The position numbers were made by a program, and so were the translations under genes. The notes beneath the pieces were generated by a model, which was not told where the DNA came from, searched no databases, and saw only the letters and a program-made list of their open reading frames with translations. From Patagioenas fasciata (Eukaryota > Chordata > Aves > Columbiformes > Columbidae), in contig NC_092560.1 in assembly GCF_037038585.1 (NCBI RefSeq), positions 62,376,049-62,440,048 of the forward strand: DNA of 64,000 bases. The letters run 5' to 3'. Every line of letters starts with the position of its first letter. Positions within the stretch are counted from its first letter, which is position 1. This document shows positions 12,681 to 25,700 of this stretch, piece after piece.

Positions 12681-14599
12681 AAAAACATGCATTTACTGAA
12701 GGAACAGAACACGCCTCAGCACTGGCCAACACCATCACATGCTCCCATCACTGACATAGCCACGGATACTGCAGTCCTCGTTTAGGCTGCAGCCATAATA
12801 GCTTGCCTATGTGAGTGTGCAAAACTGAGAGACATTACCAAAGACTTAGTTTTTCTTGCCTCTGTGCAAACTCAGTGTTAGGACTTTTTAGCTTACTTTT
12901 TAGCCTTATAATATATATCCTCTCTGTCTAAAATCAACAAGACTTGTAAATACTGAGAAGCATCTTGAGTGCAGCAGAGGCACAGCACGAGCAGTCAGTC
13001 CTTGCTGGACACAGTTGTGGCTAGCACTGCTGGCCTTGGTTCTCTATTTATTCCACCTCTTCTCAGCCTAAAAGCTGTATCAAGTTTCAAAGCACTGTCC
13101 TGTGCTCAAGTTAATCCATCCTGATCTCCCTAGGGCTTATTAGCTCAGTCACTGTATCACCCTAGCACAGCTAGATGGTCCCCAGATCAGGCTATCTTGT
13201 GTCCAGATGGTTTAAAGAGCTAGCCTAAGGCCACACATGGGACTTACAAGGATTTGGCCTTCTTGGAAAGCCATTTTGTTGATAAGCTTCCATAGAATCT
13301 GATTGAGGAAACAATGTAGATGGAAGAAAATAATAAAACTCTAGTTATTCTGTAGATAATGCCCCCAAATTTTCTCACTGAGAGTCACAATATCTCTTGG
13401 TCTTGCTTCAGCCAGTGTTCCAAGGATTAGAAGTGGTGCATTTGCATTGCTGTGACTGCATTTCGGTGGGATCTTCATGCAGAAAGACAATATCCAGTAT
13501 TTGAGTGCTGGGAGCAATGGTATGCACTGAAACAAAAACAGCAATCCTGCTTTCAGGGGAATATCAGCATGTATATGTCCTGGGAGATGATCCAAATAAA
13601 TTCATTCTCACTCAAGAAATTCCAGCCTTGGCATATTTTCCTATTTGGAGAGGATTTGCAGCAGACTTTGCTTTACCAGAAGCTATTAAACTATCACTTT
13701 GCTCAAAAGCACCATTTGCAGCTGTTTGTCACTGCTTCCATCTACCTAAATATTATTTTGTATATTCACATTTAATACTGTTCCTAGAGGCTTGAGTATA
13801 ATAAAAATCCATTTGCAGAAATGTTGAAGTGAGTTGATAGTTTTCTCTTGCCTGTTGTGGGGCAGGACTCTACCCATTGGCCCCTGACCCCAAGAAACGA
13901 AAATAGCTGCCTGAGGAACACATGCAGGACCTGGTGGCTGAGCCCTGAACAGTTAATATGTCTCCTGAGTTTGACCAGAAGATCCAGGGTGTCAGCACCA
14001 TCCTTCTGATGGTCAGAGACAACGTTCCTATGTTTCGCCATAGAGAGAGAAAGAAATCAATAGCAGTTTATATTCTTGCACCTCCTGTCACACACAGTAA
14101 TGGCTCTCCTGTTACTTACCATGGTGGCTTGTCACAGTGAGCAATGTGGCAGAGTCTCGGTGTGGTGGAAATCGAGCTGATCTGTAATGATATTATAAAT
14201 ATGGTGATGCAATGGCTTTTCAGTGGTGACAAGACCAGGACAGGATGTTGTTGATTAAGCTTCTGTCGGGGCTGGAGAGAGAATAAAGAAGTGATACAAT
14301 AGATCCAAGTTTGGAAAGCAATAGGCAGAATCATCAGGTATAAAGATCTGTCAAAGAAAACTGAGAGTATGTTTCATCAGGTTGTGAACTGGCAAGTGAG
14401 AGACAACAGCAAGTTAAGCCCTATGAGAAGAGGGGTGGAATTGGAAAAGTGTACTTGACAAAGGCTGTCTAAAGAAGACGTTAACAGAACATGAGAGAAA
14501 ATAAATTTCTCAATGGCAGGGAATAAGATAACTTGCAAATGTTATTTACACTGGCTTTTTAATGTTTTCAAGTTATCTTCTTCTTCAAAATATTTCTGT

Positions 14600-14720
14600 T
14601 TTGGTTAGTGATGTGTTTTTCTTGGTTGACACAATATGCAGAGCCCTGCCAAGAAAAAGTGGTTGCATTCCTTGCTGGCTTGATGGGCGTGCTTGGGTGT
14701 GTGTGCAGGTATGCTTTTGG
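14600..14720 (+). repeat. Duplicated non-coding segment, copy 3
   Basis: Shares TTTTTCTTGGTTGACACAA, TGCAGAGC, CTGCCAAGAAAAAG and GGTTGCATTC with copy 2. It is clearly closer to copy 2 than either is to the copy in the C6 intron, so it looks like a later, local duplication about 2 kb away. Confidence 0.7.
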
Positions 14721-17029
14721 CAGTGTGCTAAACTGCTGATCCACTGTCAACTGGGAGATTCCTGTGCAGGGCAGCAGGTCAGGGAGTGCTTTGGGAACCA
14801 CAGCCTCCCACTGTAAGTGTCTCCCACCCTGAGAGGTGGAGGATACCTATGGGTGCCAGAGGGTGAACTCAAAAAGCCCTGAGAAGCACTCTCCAAATAT
14901 ATAATCTCTAGTGAAAAAGGGATTTACAAATGGTAGCTTAGACAATTACCATTATTAACAACAGCAGGTTGGTGGACATTACTTGCTCTCCTTCAATTAG
15001 TCTCCAGATGCACATGGGTCCCAAATCTTTTCAATGCAGACAGGCTAGCACCTGGGAGGAAGCTGGGAAGCTTCTACCACATTACTGTATAGGAAGATGA
15101 AGTGTTTGTCACTCTTCAGGTGTTGACTTGTTGCTCCCAGATTAGGAAAAAGTATACCAGAAGAATTTTATTATTTCCTAAATTTCTGCTAGACACTTGT
15201 CTCCTATGCTTGGAAATATTCCATGTCTTTTGCTTAATGTGGGGCCACTACTTCTCTGTGCCTGTCCCGCTGGATACTTCCCACCTTTGCTTCTGGTTTA
15301 TTTCGTTCTTCCTTTTCCAGTTTGCCATTTTTTCAGAAAGGCAGCCTGTCACAGGGCCATTTGAGCAGGAGTTGTCTCTTCAATAGTATTTGAACCTGCT
15401 GTCTATTTTTTACAACATGTAACTGAAGGTTAGTCATCCCAAAGGTATTGATTCTTTACTATCTTTCAAGCAAATAGGTAGCTAAGTAGAGAAAAATCTC
15501 TCCTGTATCTTCCCCAAGGGACAGGATGCAGTGCAGACTCATTCCCCGGAGAATCTACACAAAAAAATAAATTCCTAGAAAAACTAGTCTTGAAAGTGGT
15601 GCTGCTCAGGGGCCCAGTTTATTGCAAGGAGGCAGCCAAGGCTGGTACTGTTTACTAAATAGTGTTGGCTAGGAGGAATTTTTTCAGCATAGTTGTTTTA
15701 GAAAGGTCCCTCCACTCTGTCCTTGTAACTGCTGCTCTGCATCATGCAAACATTTTTACTGAGCAGTTTCTGACCATATTTTCCAAGTCACTGGCCTCAA
15801 ATGACCCCATGAGTCTGGTTCATCAGTAGTTAACAAGTTTACCGTATCTCAGAGTTAAATTTCATTTGCCACAGCATCACTCTATTTCCCTTTCTGTCTC
15901 TCAGAAGCTTCTTACAGGGTTTTTTTAGTTGAATGTCACTTGCAAAAATTTACCAGCTTTCTGTCAATTTTCTGCTTTTCTTTTCATACAACATATGAAA
16001 CTGCTGGTCTTTTTACACATCCCTGGGACAGTTGCTTCTCATCGATAACAGGGGCAGAAATGTACAACACTGCATGAACATTAGCATTAAGGTGCTCCCC
16101 CTTAGGAGATGTATGCATTGCAGATCTCATTAGATCTAGCATCATAGACTGGGAAATGCAAAAGCAAGGCAGAGTGAGGCTCTCAGTAGCTTAAAAGAGT
16201 CTGGTTCTTGTAAAACCCTGGTTTCTGCCATGGAAGTGTCTTGCAGCTCTCTATTTCTGCTCTTCACAGTTCAGCTGCCCAAAACACAGATCATCTAATT
16301 TCAAATTCCTCCCAAGTATTCTGACACATGGTGATGAGGCAAATGCTTGCCCAGTGCTCAGATAGAATGAAAGGATTTACCATTCTCTGCCAGCTAGTTT
16401 TGCTAAACTGATTGACTCCATGAAACCATGGTTCCCTCCCTGTTCCTGTCATCTGATGCTAATTCATTAGACTTTGCTTTCTTACCAGGAGAAAATATCC
16501 TGCTGTTGCTTGTTAGTTTAACAACAGTATGGTAAAGGGGTGAACCACAATGACTGGGGATTTTTTTGTACTGAAACGGACAAAGTGTGGCCAGCAGATG
16601 TGCACACCACTGGGATGAATGAGTGACTGGACAGAAATCTGTCCTCCCAGCCACTGGTTCTCCATGAACATGTTTTTCCTTCATTACGTAGTCCCATTGC
16701 TTTGAAGAAAATGTCTACCTACTCATCTTCTTTCCTCCTGTTCTGGTTTTGTTAAAAAACAAGTTTCTCTTTTAGTGAATTTGCCTGTCAGCTAAAGCCT
16801 TCATATTAGCTGCATTTTCCTGGAAAACCAGATACATATTTTGGTAAACATAGCAATGGAATGCGAAGTTATGATACCAATTGATGCACATCTCGCAAGA
16901 GGTGCAACGAGAAACAGGTGACCAAGGAACTGATCAATGGAGTATAACATCCCATTCACATGAATACTTCATATAGAAGTGTGAGGTCATGAGGATCTCT
17001 TCCCTTTCCTTCTTTTCCTTTTGCTTATG

Positions 17030-17360
17030 GCCTTGCTAGTCGGCCCTGCGAACTGAGGCCTAGTGAGAGACTGAATCCAGCTCCGATTGGCTCTAAAGTC
17101 CAATCCAGGATTTCAGGTGCTGGCTCTGCACTTGCTGGGACTTTCAATATTGGTTTTGTATATTTTGTATTATTTTCTCTATTCTTATTATTCTTCTTAT
17201 GATTATTATTATTTTTAATCTTTCCAACTCTTTTCTCTCTGTCCTCTTTCCCTCCCAATCCCCTGTCCTTAGTGGGAAGGGGAGAGAGGGAGGGGCTAAA
17301 GGCAGAAAGCGGGGGAGAGGGGGTTAACAGTACATCTGCCATGGTTTTATTGTCACCCTG
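17030..17360 (-). mobile_element. Possible solo LTR or other ERV-like fragment
   Basis: On the minus strand this stretch runs from a pyrimidine-rich CCCTCTCCCCC region through a purine-rich segment and an A/AT-rich tract (repeated AATAATA units) to a moderately GC-rich end. That composition and layout resemble avian endogenous-retrovirus LTRs. I could not define LTR termini, target-site duplications or any retroviral coding sequence, so the call rests on composition and overall resemblance only. Confidence 0.3.
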
Positions 17361-19320
17361 CAATCAAAACCCTCGACACCTTCCAAGCAGCATTAGACAG
17401 TCACCTGGTTTGTTTGTTTGTTTGTTTAAAGAAAGCATCATGTCTATTCTAAAATGTGTAAGATATCCTCGAATTTTCAGGAGGGATGATGGAACAGAAG
17501 TACTTTCTGACCTGGGCAAATATGAGACTGAAAACAGCATGTGGCAGAAGTCAGGCAGGGAAAGCACTGCAGTGTCACAGCAGGAAGGGACTCAGACATC
17601 CATGGGCAGGTGGCTGGGAAGAAAAGGGTCTTTGAGCGATCTACAAAGAAGGAGCTGGCTGAGCTGGGAAGTAAGAAGGGAAAAGATGGAGTGGGTAATC
17701 ACAAAGAAAAAGCAGAGGAAGAGGATCCCTGCGAAGATTAGACAGGTCAGGTAAACAATGAAGCATAAGGGACTGGATGAAGCATTTGAAATGTAGCCTT
17801 CATTAATATTTTTTCTTTCTTATTGCAGACTAATTTATTCTATGGCCATGGAGATCTGTTCCTGCTGATACATTGATGTGATTATCAAGCAACACTATTG
17901 ATTTTTTGAACTGTTTCTTAAGCAGGAATTCTCAACATTTCTTGAGGCCCTGTTCTGGTTTTCTACATTTCCCTGTGTCTGAAGACATGAATCACCAAGT
18001 CACTATTATTTCTGTGCTATCTATCAGGAAATTTCCAGATTATTTTCTTCTGCCTCTAGCAGTTACAGAAGCTTTTGCTACACAGTGAGTTCATGGTCAA
18101 ATCACATGTTGTGCCAGCTGCCACAAGAAAAAGTCTAGCAATTATGGACAAGAGAGCTGGGAGTAACCAAGGGGTAAACATTCAGCTGCTCTCCAAACAT
18201 GCTACTCCTGAGCAAGTCATCCAGAGCAAATAACTGATGAAATTAATTTGGCTTTTACGCTACCTGCTTTCATATATAAGCTGTCTGCAAAAAATATAAT
18301 TTACTGAAAACCAAAAAAGTGTCATTAAGTGGCAGAGAACATAAAGGTCAAGAGGGCCTTTCAGTCAGTGCAGTGGCAACCTTGCCCTCCAACATAGCTG
18401 CACCGAGGAGAAGGAGTCTCCAAGGGAAAGCATGCTGCTCCTGTTCTGGGTTAAGCCTCATTGCCAGCACCACAGAAAGCAAAGCTTCTCCAGCTAAGGG
18501 TAGGGTTTATGTGAGGATGCTACAGGCAGAAACATTAAAACCAACAGAGGTGTTTTATCTGTTAGGTATTTATTGATAGTAAGAAATAAAATCTGTCACA
18601 TGGAAGGAATACAGGCATCCTACTGATAATGCTCCACTTGGCTGACCGTCCACCTGCTCTCCAATCTTTTGTCCTATTTGCATCTGAGAATGGTCAGAAG
18701 GGATTGAACTGCAAGAATGGGTACCTGAATGGACTTGCAAGGTATATCATATGCCAGCAAAGATGTTCCTGCCTGACTACACTAGGCAGCTTGCTTAGCT
18801 GTGTAAGGAAAGAGTAAAAGAGACCTCTTTTATTCAGGAACAGTCTTAGGAGATTGTCCAAAGGTATCTCCAAGAGGATTGCATGCAGAGTGTCTCCATT
18901 TCTGTGAAGATATACATTCCCTAATAGCTGCCATCAAGAGAGTTTTGCTGTGGCGGAAGGCCTCCGTGTGCAATGGTCTGTAAGCAAACTGGTCTTGGCA
19001 CAAACTTAAAAGCATGTGACAATTACAACTGAGTTATCTGTGGTTACAAATGTAGCTCATGATGATAGTTATGACAATGTAAAATGGTGATTTTCCATTA
19101 TGTGGTTCTGTGTACAAAAAGCTGCAAGCATAGAAGGCTTCTCATTACTTTAAGCCGGCTTTACTATTAATGCACATTGTTTTGACCTTTAAGAGCTTCG
19201 GGCTCAATGACAAGCTCAATGGTGCATGTACTGTTTGCTCAACAACTGAACAAGCACAGGAGGAAGAAGATACTTTATTAAAAAAGAAGAATCATACCTC
19301 TTACTCTGCAGAGCCTATCT

Positions 19321-19376
19321 TTCTTTTTTTGTTTTTGTTTTTGTTTTTTTTTTTTTTTGTTTTTTTTCTTTTTTAA
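19321..19376 (+). repeat. T-rich low-complexity tract
   Basis: Imperfect T/GTTTTT tract about 120 bases beyond the candidate C7 poly(A) signal. On the C7 strand it is A-rich, as in a poly(A) tail remnant of a retroposon or a downstream slippage tract. Confidence 0.7.
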
Positions 19377-19498
19377 TCTAAATCTACTCAGTGCATGAAT
19401 ACGCTTGTGTGGCCTTAAGAAAACCGTATTTACAATGTCAGACATTGTGATCCATCACTATAAATGCTACTTTGGCAATTGCACCTCAGAACCATTTC

Positions 19499-19504
19499 TT
19501 TATT
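19499..19504 (-). terminator. Candidate poly(A) signal for C7
   Basis: TTTATT on the plus strand reads AATAAA on the C7 strand, about 277 bases after the C7 stop codon. It is plausible as the 3' end of the mRNA; no transcript support. Confidence 0.4.
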
Positions 19505-19780
19505 CTGATGGAAATGTGAAGTAAACTTGCAGTGCTATATCCAGGGTCTCAGCAAGGAGCCCTGTCATGGGCAGTAGTGGTGAGTGCAGCTCTGCCTGAG
19601 GAAAAGCCTTGGGCCCTGATTCAGAGCTGACCAGAGCTGATGCACACAGCCTCATCAGCTGCAGTGGACTTCACAGCAGAGCTTGCATTTGATAAAGCAA
19701 GGTTCAAAGTGTGTCCTGCCCCAGAGCTGACACATTTAGACATATCCCATGGCAACAGGCAAAATGAACCGTAACATATA

Positions 19781-22700
19781 TTATTTGCTCTGTACATCGC
19801 AGGGCCTTATGCTGACAAGGGTGAGACTCTCCCCCTGGCATCTGAGCCGCCCAGCGTCGCACTCGGTCATGGTCCGATGGGCAGCAGAACCGCTCACTTC
19901 AGCACAGACCTGAATGCCTTCTTCGTCACACGACCCATCTTCATCACAAACACAGCTGTTGGATTGTGCTATGCAGAAACACAGAGGAAAAACACTCAGA
20001 ATGGCATCCAACTCAACAAAAAACAGACTAAAATGTTTCCAGAAAAACTGTAGGATTGATGGCAATTTCTCTGCAGGCTGCTCAGTACAACAAAAGACAT
20101 GCACCTGTTAGAGGGGGTCCAGAGAGGACCACAAAAATGATCAGAGGGCTGGAACAGCTCTCCTGTGAGGACAGGCTGAGAGAGTTGGGGTTGTCCAGCC
20201 TGGAGAAGAGAAGGCTCTGGGGGGAACTTATTGTGGCCTTTCAGTATTCGGAAGAGGGCTGTAAGAAAGATAGGGGCAGACTTTTTCATAGAATCATTTC
20301 ATTTGGAAGAGACCCTCAGGATCATCGAGTCCAACCATAATCTAGCCTTTCTAGCAGGGCCTGTTGCAATAGGACAAGGGGTAATGGTTTTAAAGTGGGA
20401 AGATTCAGGCTAGATATAAGGAAAAGATGTTTTACAATGACAGTAGTGAAACATTGGAACCATTGCCCAGAGAGGTGGTAGATGCCCCATCCCTGGAGAC
20501 ATTCAAGTCCAGGCTGGAGGGGGCTCTGAGCAACTTCATCTGGTAAAAGATGTCCCTGCTCATTGCAGGGGGGCTGGACTAGATGAGCTTTGAAGGTCCC
20601 TTCCAATCCAAACTATTCTGTGATTCTATGATTTTTTTTTCCTATCCAGAGGTAACACCAGCTGATACTCAGGTTCAGTAGAAAAGCCAGAAGTGGAAAC
20701 GAGTGGTGCTCTGATTAGGCTTCCTCTGATCAGAGAGGGTTATTATGCTTGTGGGTAAAGCTTGCTCAAGATGCTTGAGATGCTGCTCTCAAAGATTTCT
20801 GCGGTATTACTGCTTGAACTGGTTCATGTATCTACTGCTCCAGAGTCAACATAACATGTAAGATGAGAGATCTGTTCTTGAACAGCAACAAACTGATCAC
20901 ACAGACACAGCCAGCATCTTTAATTACATATGGGTTGTTTCACCAAGATTAAAGGATGTACTCCTACAAATAAACGGGCGTAGTTGTTTCAGTGACAGCA
21001 GCTAAATAAACAAATAAGAAGAAGATCTCATCTGCAATTTATTTTTCATAACTTTGTCTTTGTTTTGGTGTTGTATGTTTTTTTTTTGCCTGTGTTTGTC
21101 TCTGCTGAAGCTCCAGCCTGTTTTGATTATCTTTTTTTGTTGTTGTTGTTATTATTTCTGTCTGTTCAACCCTGTTAGACAAAACAGATTAACTCCTATC
21201 AAGTCATCTTTTTTGTTTTCAAAATACGACAATAACTGTGCCTCTATCTGGGGCACTTCTAAAAATCTAATTTACTTCTTTATCTTCCCATTTCTGTCAA
21301 CCCTCCATTAAATGCAATGTAGTGTAGGACACTCAGGGAAATCATATCAGAGCACTTGAAAACTTGCACTGCAGACAGATTGCAAAAGACTGGGACTATT
21401 TCCTCTGAGGGAAGAGACATTCACCTTTCATCATAATATGAGAAAATGGAATATGCAGTGAAGTACAAACAAAAGTAAGTGGCTTTCCTAGATAGTATAG
21501 AATAAGACATTCAATTCCTTGCCACAAGATACTGCTGAGGAGACTGCTCTGCAAATTTCAGAAAAGGATTAGCTATTCCTGTCATCAGTAAGGACTGCCA
21601 CAGTTACTGTGTGCAGGAATTTAAAATTGGTGGATACGGTGAAAAAAGAGTAGGGAAAGGGTTTCATCCAAAAATCTGAGGGAACCAACAGGTAAACCCC
21701 TTAACAAGGACTAGGAATAAGGTTTTCCTGGAGATAGTGCATTTTGTTGTGATATCCTCTGTTTTGTTTTGTTTTTTTTTTTTCCCATGAGCTTCCTGCT
21801 GGTTTTGGACATGAAACACTGGGCTGATGGTCTGAAGAGCTTAGCAGTGCCTGGTGCTCCTGTGAGAGTCTGGAGACACCATACCAGGACTATGCTTAAC
21901 GAGTAAATGGGGATAAAGATTTCATTTTGGTCATACAAACAATGTTGCATACAATTGTAAAGAATCTCTTACCATCGCATTTTTCCCATGCACGGCATGA
22001 TCCACATGATATATCAGCTGCCTGAGGTATTTTGCAGTTTTCTGCATTAGTAAGAGTGTATTTTCTGCCCATGCACTCCAAAGCATGCATCTTGCAAACA
22101 GTTAAAGGTGTGTTTCTCTTGGTTCTTTGATCTGTAGCACAGATGTCCAGGGAAGGACTGAAAAAGAAAGCAGAGATCATGCTATTTAAATATGCTTTAT
22201 CTTGGTATCTCTTAAAGGAGCTGAAGGACTGGAAAACATTCAGGGTCCAGTTCAAATTTCCCCATTCATTAAAATGCATTCTAAGAGTGCAGCAAGGGAA
22301 GTCAAAACACAGACATGTGAATAATTCAGACTCCTTTCTTTTCTACAGGTTGCTGTACCTCAGCAGGGCCAGGATCTGTCCCTTCCTCAATGCTTATAAA
22401 TATCTCAAGGGTAGATGTCAAGAGGATGGGCCAGATTCTTTTCAGTGGTTCCCAAAGATAGGATGAGTGGCAACAGGCACAGGCTGAAGCACAGGAGTTT
22501 CCGTTTGAACATGAAGAGAAACTTATTTACTTTGAGGGTGCCAGAGAACAGCAGTGAGAGTGAGACTTCAGTTAAAAATACTCCAGACCTGAATTATTCT
22601 CAAATACGCTACACATGCTTGTACCTAAGTACATACACACAAAACACTTCATATACATATAATGATATATACAGTCACAAAAACTAGCTTGTAGAAGTGG

Positions 22701-25700
22701 TAATAACAATTCTTGGATAACCTTAAACAGTGTTTGCTGCATGCCTGTGCTCCCCTGGATGTACTTTACAGCCACAGGTAAGGTGCTGTGCAGGAATGAG
22801 AGAGCACAGATGTGCTCCCAGGGGATGGAGGCCTTTTAAATATGGCATCAAAGGCTCATTTTCAGCACAGTTCCTCGTTTTGAGCTCACAAACCCTCCCA
22901 CAGAGACTTTCAGTGTCTAATCGATGAGTTCTGATGGTCAGTCTCAGCTAAACAGTTGTTTTGTGGGGAGGAGAGGCCAACAAGGAATGGGCAAATGGCC
23001 CTAATGAGCTTCACAAGGCTGCCTGAAGGGGAGGGTAACTCCCTGTGAAAGTGGCGTGTCAGAGTGGGGAAAAGGAATTTGGAAGCAGGAAGGTGTGGTA
23101 AGAAATTCTTGGCTCAAATCTTGCTTGATGGCCAAGTGTTATAGTAATTTTTCTTTTTTCCCCTTGGAACTAGGAAATGAGTTTTGGTAGACCTACAAGT
23201 AAGGCACTGAGGAAAAGTGCCTGCTCCAAGCTTTGAGAATAATTCTTTGAGAGATGCTGTGGAAGCCTCTTAAAAGAGCTGGGTTTACAGAAGTTTAAAC
23301 TACCGGTAACACAGTGCACATTTAAGATATTTAAAATTTGGCACAGAGTTCACCAGCTGAGTCTGAAAACTTCACTGCATCTACTTGCAGCCAAATATGT
23401 CTTCAAATAATAGTAACTGTATTACATGTTCTGCTTAAGTTAGCATCCTCAACCACAGTAGTTCCCTCACTAGTGTGCTCAGTCAAAATACCAGCCATTA
23501 AATCCCTAGCAAAGTTTGTTGCCTGAATTTTCCTGAATGTTATTTTGTTAACATAGAAAATGAAGTTAACTTGCTTATTCTGAGACACAAGAAGTGAGCA
23601 GACCAATGGATACGTGAGACCAAGCAGTTGACAAGGGAAACCCGTGTATTTGTCTGCATTCTATTGTTTGTTTGGCTGCACAGCCTATGAGTTAGTGGTG
23701 CACTGATTTATAATTTGAAAGTTATTCTTACAGACAGAAGTATAAGAAAACTTTAAATATTATCTTAAATTTGGAAGAACGAAGTGTGACCCAGGGAAAG
23801 TCTCTAATCTGTAATTAAGTTGTTTATTATGTCTAAAATTGTTCAGAGGCCTTCTTTATTTGCCTGAGTGATGAATCTCAATATCTGAGTCTTAAGGCAA
23901 AAAACTTGTATACAAGGCAGTTTGATGAAGCTGAAAAGATTAAGTTCAGACACAAGCGCACTGCTCTGTCTGCTTTGCACCACTTTCACAAAACCCAAGG
24001 CAGGGATGGAGGCTGATTTAACCAACTGCTGAAGGTTCAACCCAGGGAGCTCATGGTCCATGTTGCCAATCTCTAGCTACCGTGTAATCTCTCAAACTGT
24101 CTTGAGAGTGCTGCACATATTTACTATAGCTGGAAGAAAGCCAGTGGAAATCAACACGTTCAGATGTGTAAGAAAAAGGGTGGAGAATCTGTACTCATAG
24201 AGAAATTAATAATTTGCAATCATTGCTGAGAAAGGTTATGGCAGGTCTAGAAGCATCACAGCAGTGCAATAAAAATAATTAGAGGAAAGGAAGAGTCCTT
24301 GTGTAAAGTGAGTGTGAGGAATTCAATACCTTTTACCTGAAAGAGAAGGCTTGGGTAAGAACAAGCTTTTACTAAAGCACATATTGTAAGAAATTAAATA
24401 GCAGCTGTAAGTCAGCAAATAACTTCTCTCCCTTTCTCCTACAATAAGAGGCAGGAAACTTCCAGTAAAAGTAAAAAGTGAAAAATTCAGCGTGCTGGAA
24501 ATCATTTTAACTCCTTAAAATTATATTCAAGTTTTAATATAACACAGGTGAACTCTTATGAGACACATACATGCTACGCAAATAAATGTGGAGGAGAAAA
24601 AGGTTACAGTACTTTAAAAATACAAAATCTCATGTTTCACTGTGGAGATAGTATTCAATTACTGGAGGCTGAGGTTTGATCTCTAGTAATACACTAACTG
24701 TATTCCAACCTCTTCCTTGCACTAAGGCCAGTTCATACGAAAGAGCTAGTGTCCATGCTGTTAAACTACTTGTCCCCAAAAGACTGGAATGGTCCCTGAC
24801 CCTGGTAACTCCTGTGTTGTGTCTAGGAATCATCCAGGAGTTGGCCCCTGCCAAAGCTGCTTTAGCAATTCAGCAGCTCTGGTGCCCAAGATCGTTCCCT
24901 TGCTCTAACAGATGTGAACAGATGTAGCCTAAGGCACCACATCATGAGGGACAAATGACCCTTCATGAGCCTGTCATGGGGTTCTCGTGCTGTCCTGGGA
25001 AGTCTCTGTGGCTGGCCTCTTGGAAACTGAAAGGAGGTAGGATGGATTTGAAACAATGGTGTTCCTGAATTCCCACATGAGCCGTTCCCAGCTCTCTTCT
25101 GAGCAGAGGCTGCTGCTGGAAGCCACTGCCAAAGCAAGCCAAGTTACTTCTGATCTCTGAGGAGAGACCAAGATGTGCTTACATGCCTTTCTCCTACAGT
25201 CTTAACAGGCTGGCAGATTAGTCTGCTGTGACAGCTCATGATTTATCCTTCTATTATTAGATGTGTTATTTCAACAGACAGAGTGAAAAGATGGCATCAG
25301 GGAACAGAAATGACTGTTATCTATCTTCTTCCCATTTTGAACATAATTTTTAAAAATAGAAACAAGCAAGAAGTAGATTAATTATAACGAATGCCTGAAC
25401 GCCTAACTAAGTGTAATTCATTTAACTTCCAAGGTTATTGTGACTCTGCTGATGGTCTTTCCTAGCATTGCAGACTTGCCTTGTCTTCTGTATAACTAAG
25501 CTCAATACATCCATGAACAACACGAGGGTTTCTTGCCTTGCTTTAATAAGTATTGGGAAAAAAATGGTAGGACTAGGTGTTTAAGGGCAGGAATAGTTTT
25601 AGCAGAGCTGTTACAAACCTGGCACTTATTTTCGCATGCAAGACAATAGCCTCAGATCCTAGGCAACTGCCCAGGGGGTGTACAAAACCTGAATTAAGCT

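Larger units (their letters stand above)
11242..19498. other. Intergenic spacer between the relic C6 exons and the C7 3' end
   Basis: No supportable gene. It holds copies 2 and 3 of a duplicated non-coding segment (12476-12680 and 14600-14720), a TG-rich tract near 12640-12680, an LTR-like stretch near 17030-17360, a GTTT tetranucleotide run near 17407-17427, and a T-rich block at 19321-19376 close to the C7 3' end. Confidence 0.6.

Noticed and set aside
17272..17754. 160-codon plus-strand ORF
   Set aside because: Begins inside the LTR-like stretch and runs through a GTTT repeat; no similarity recognised.
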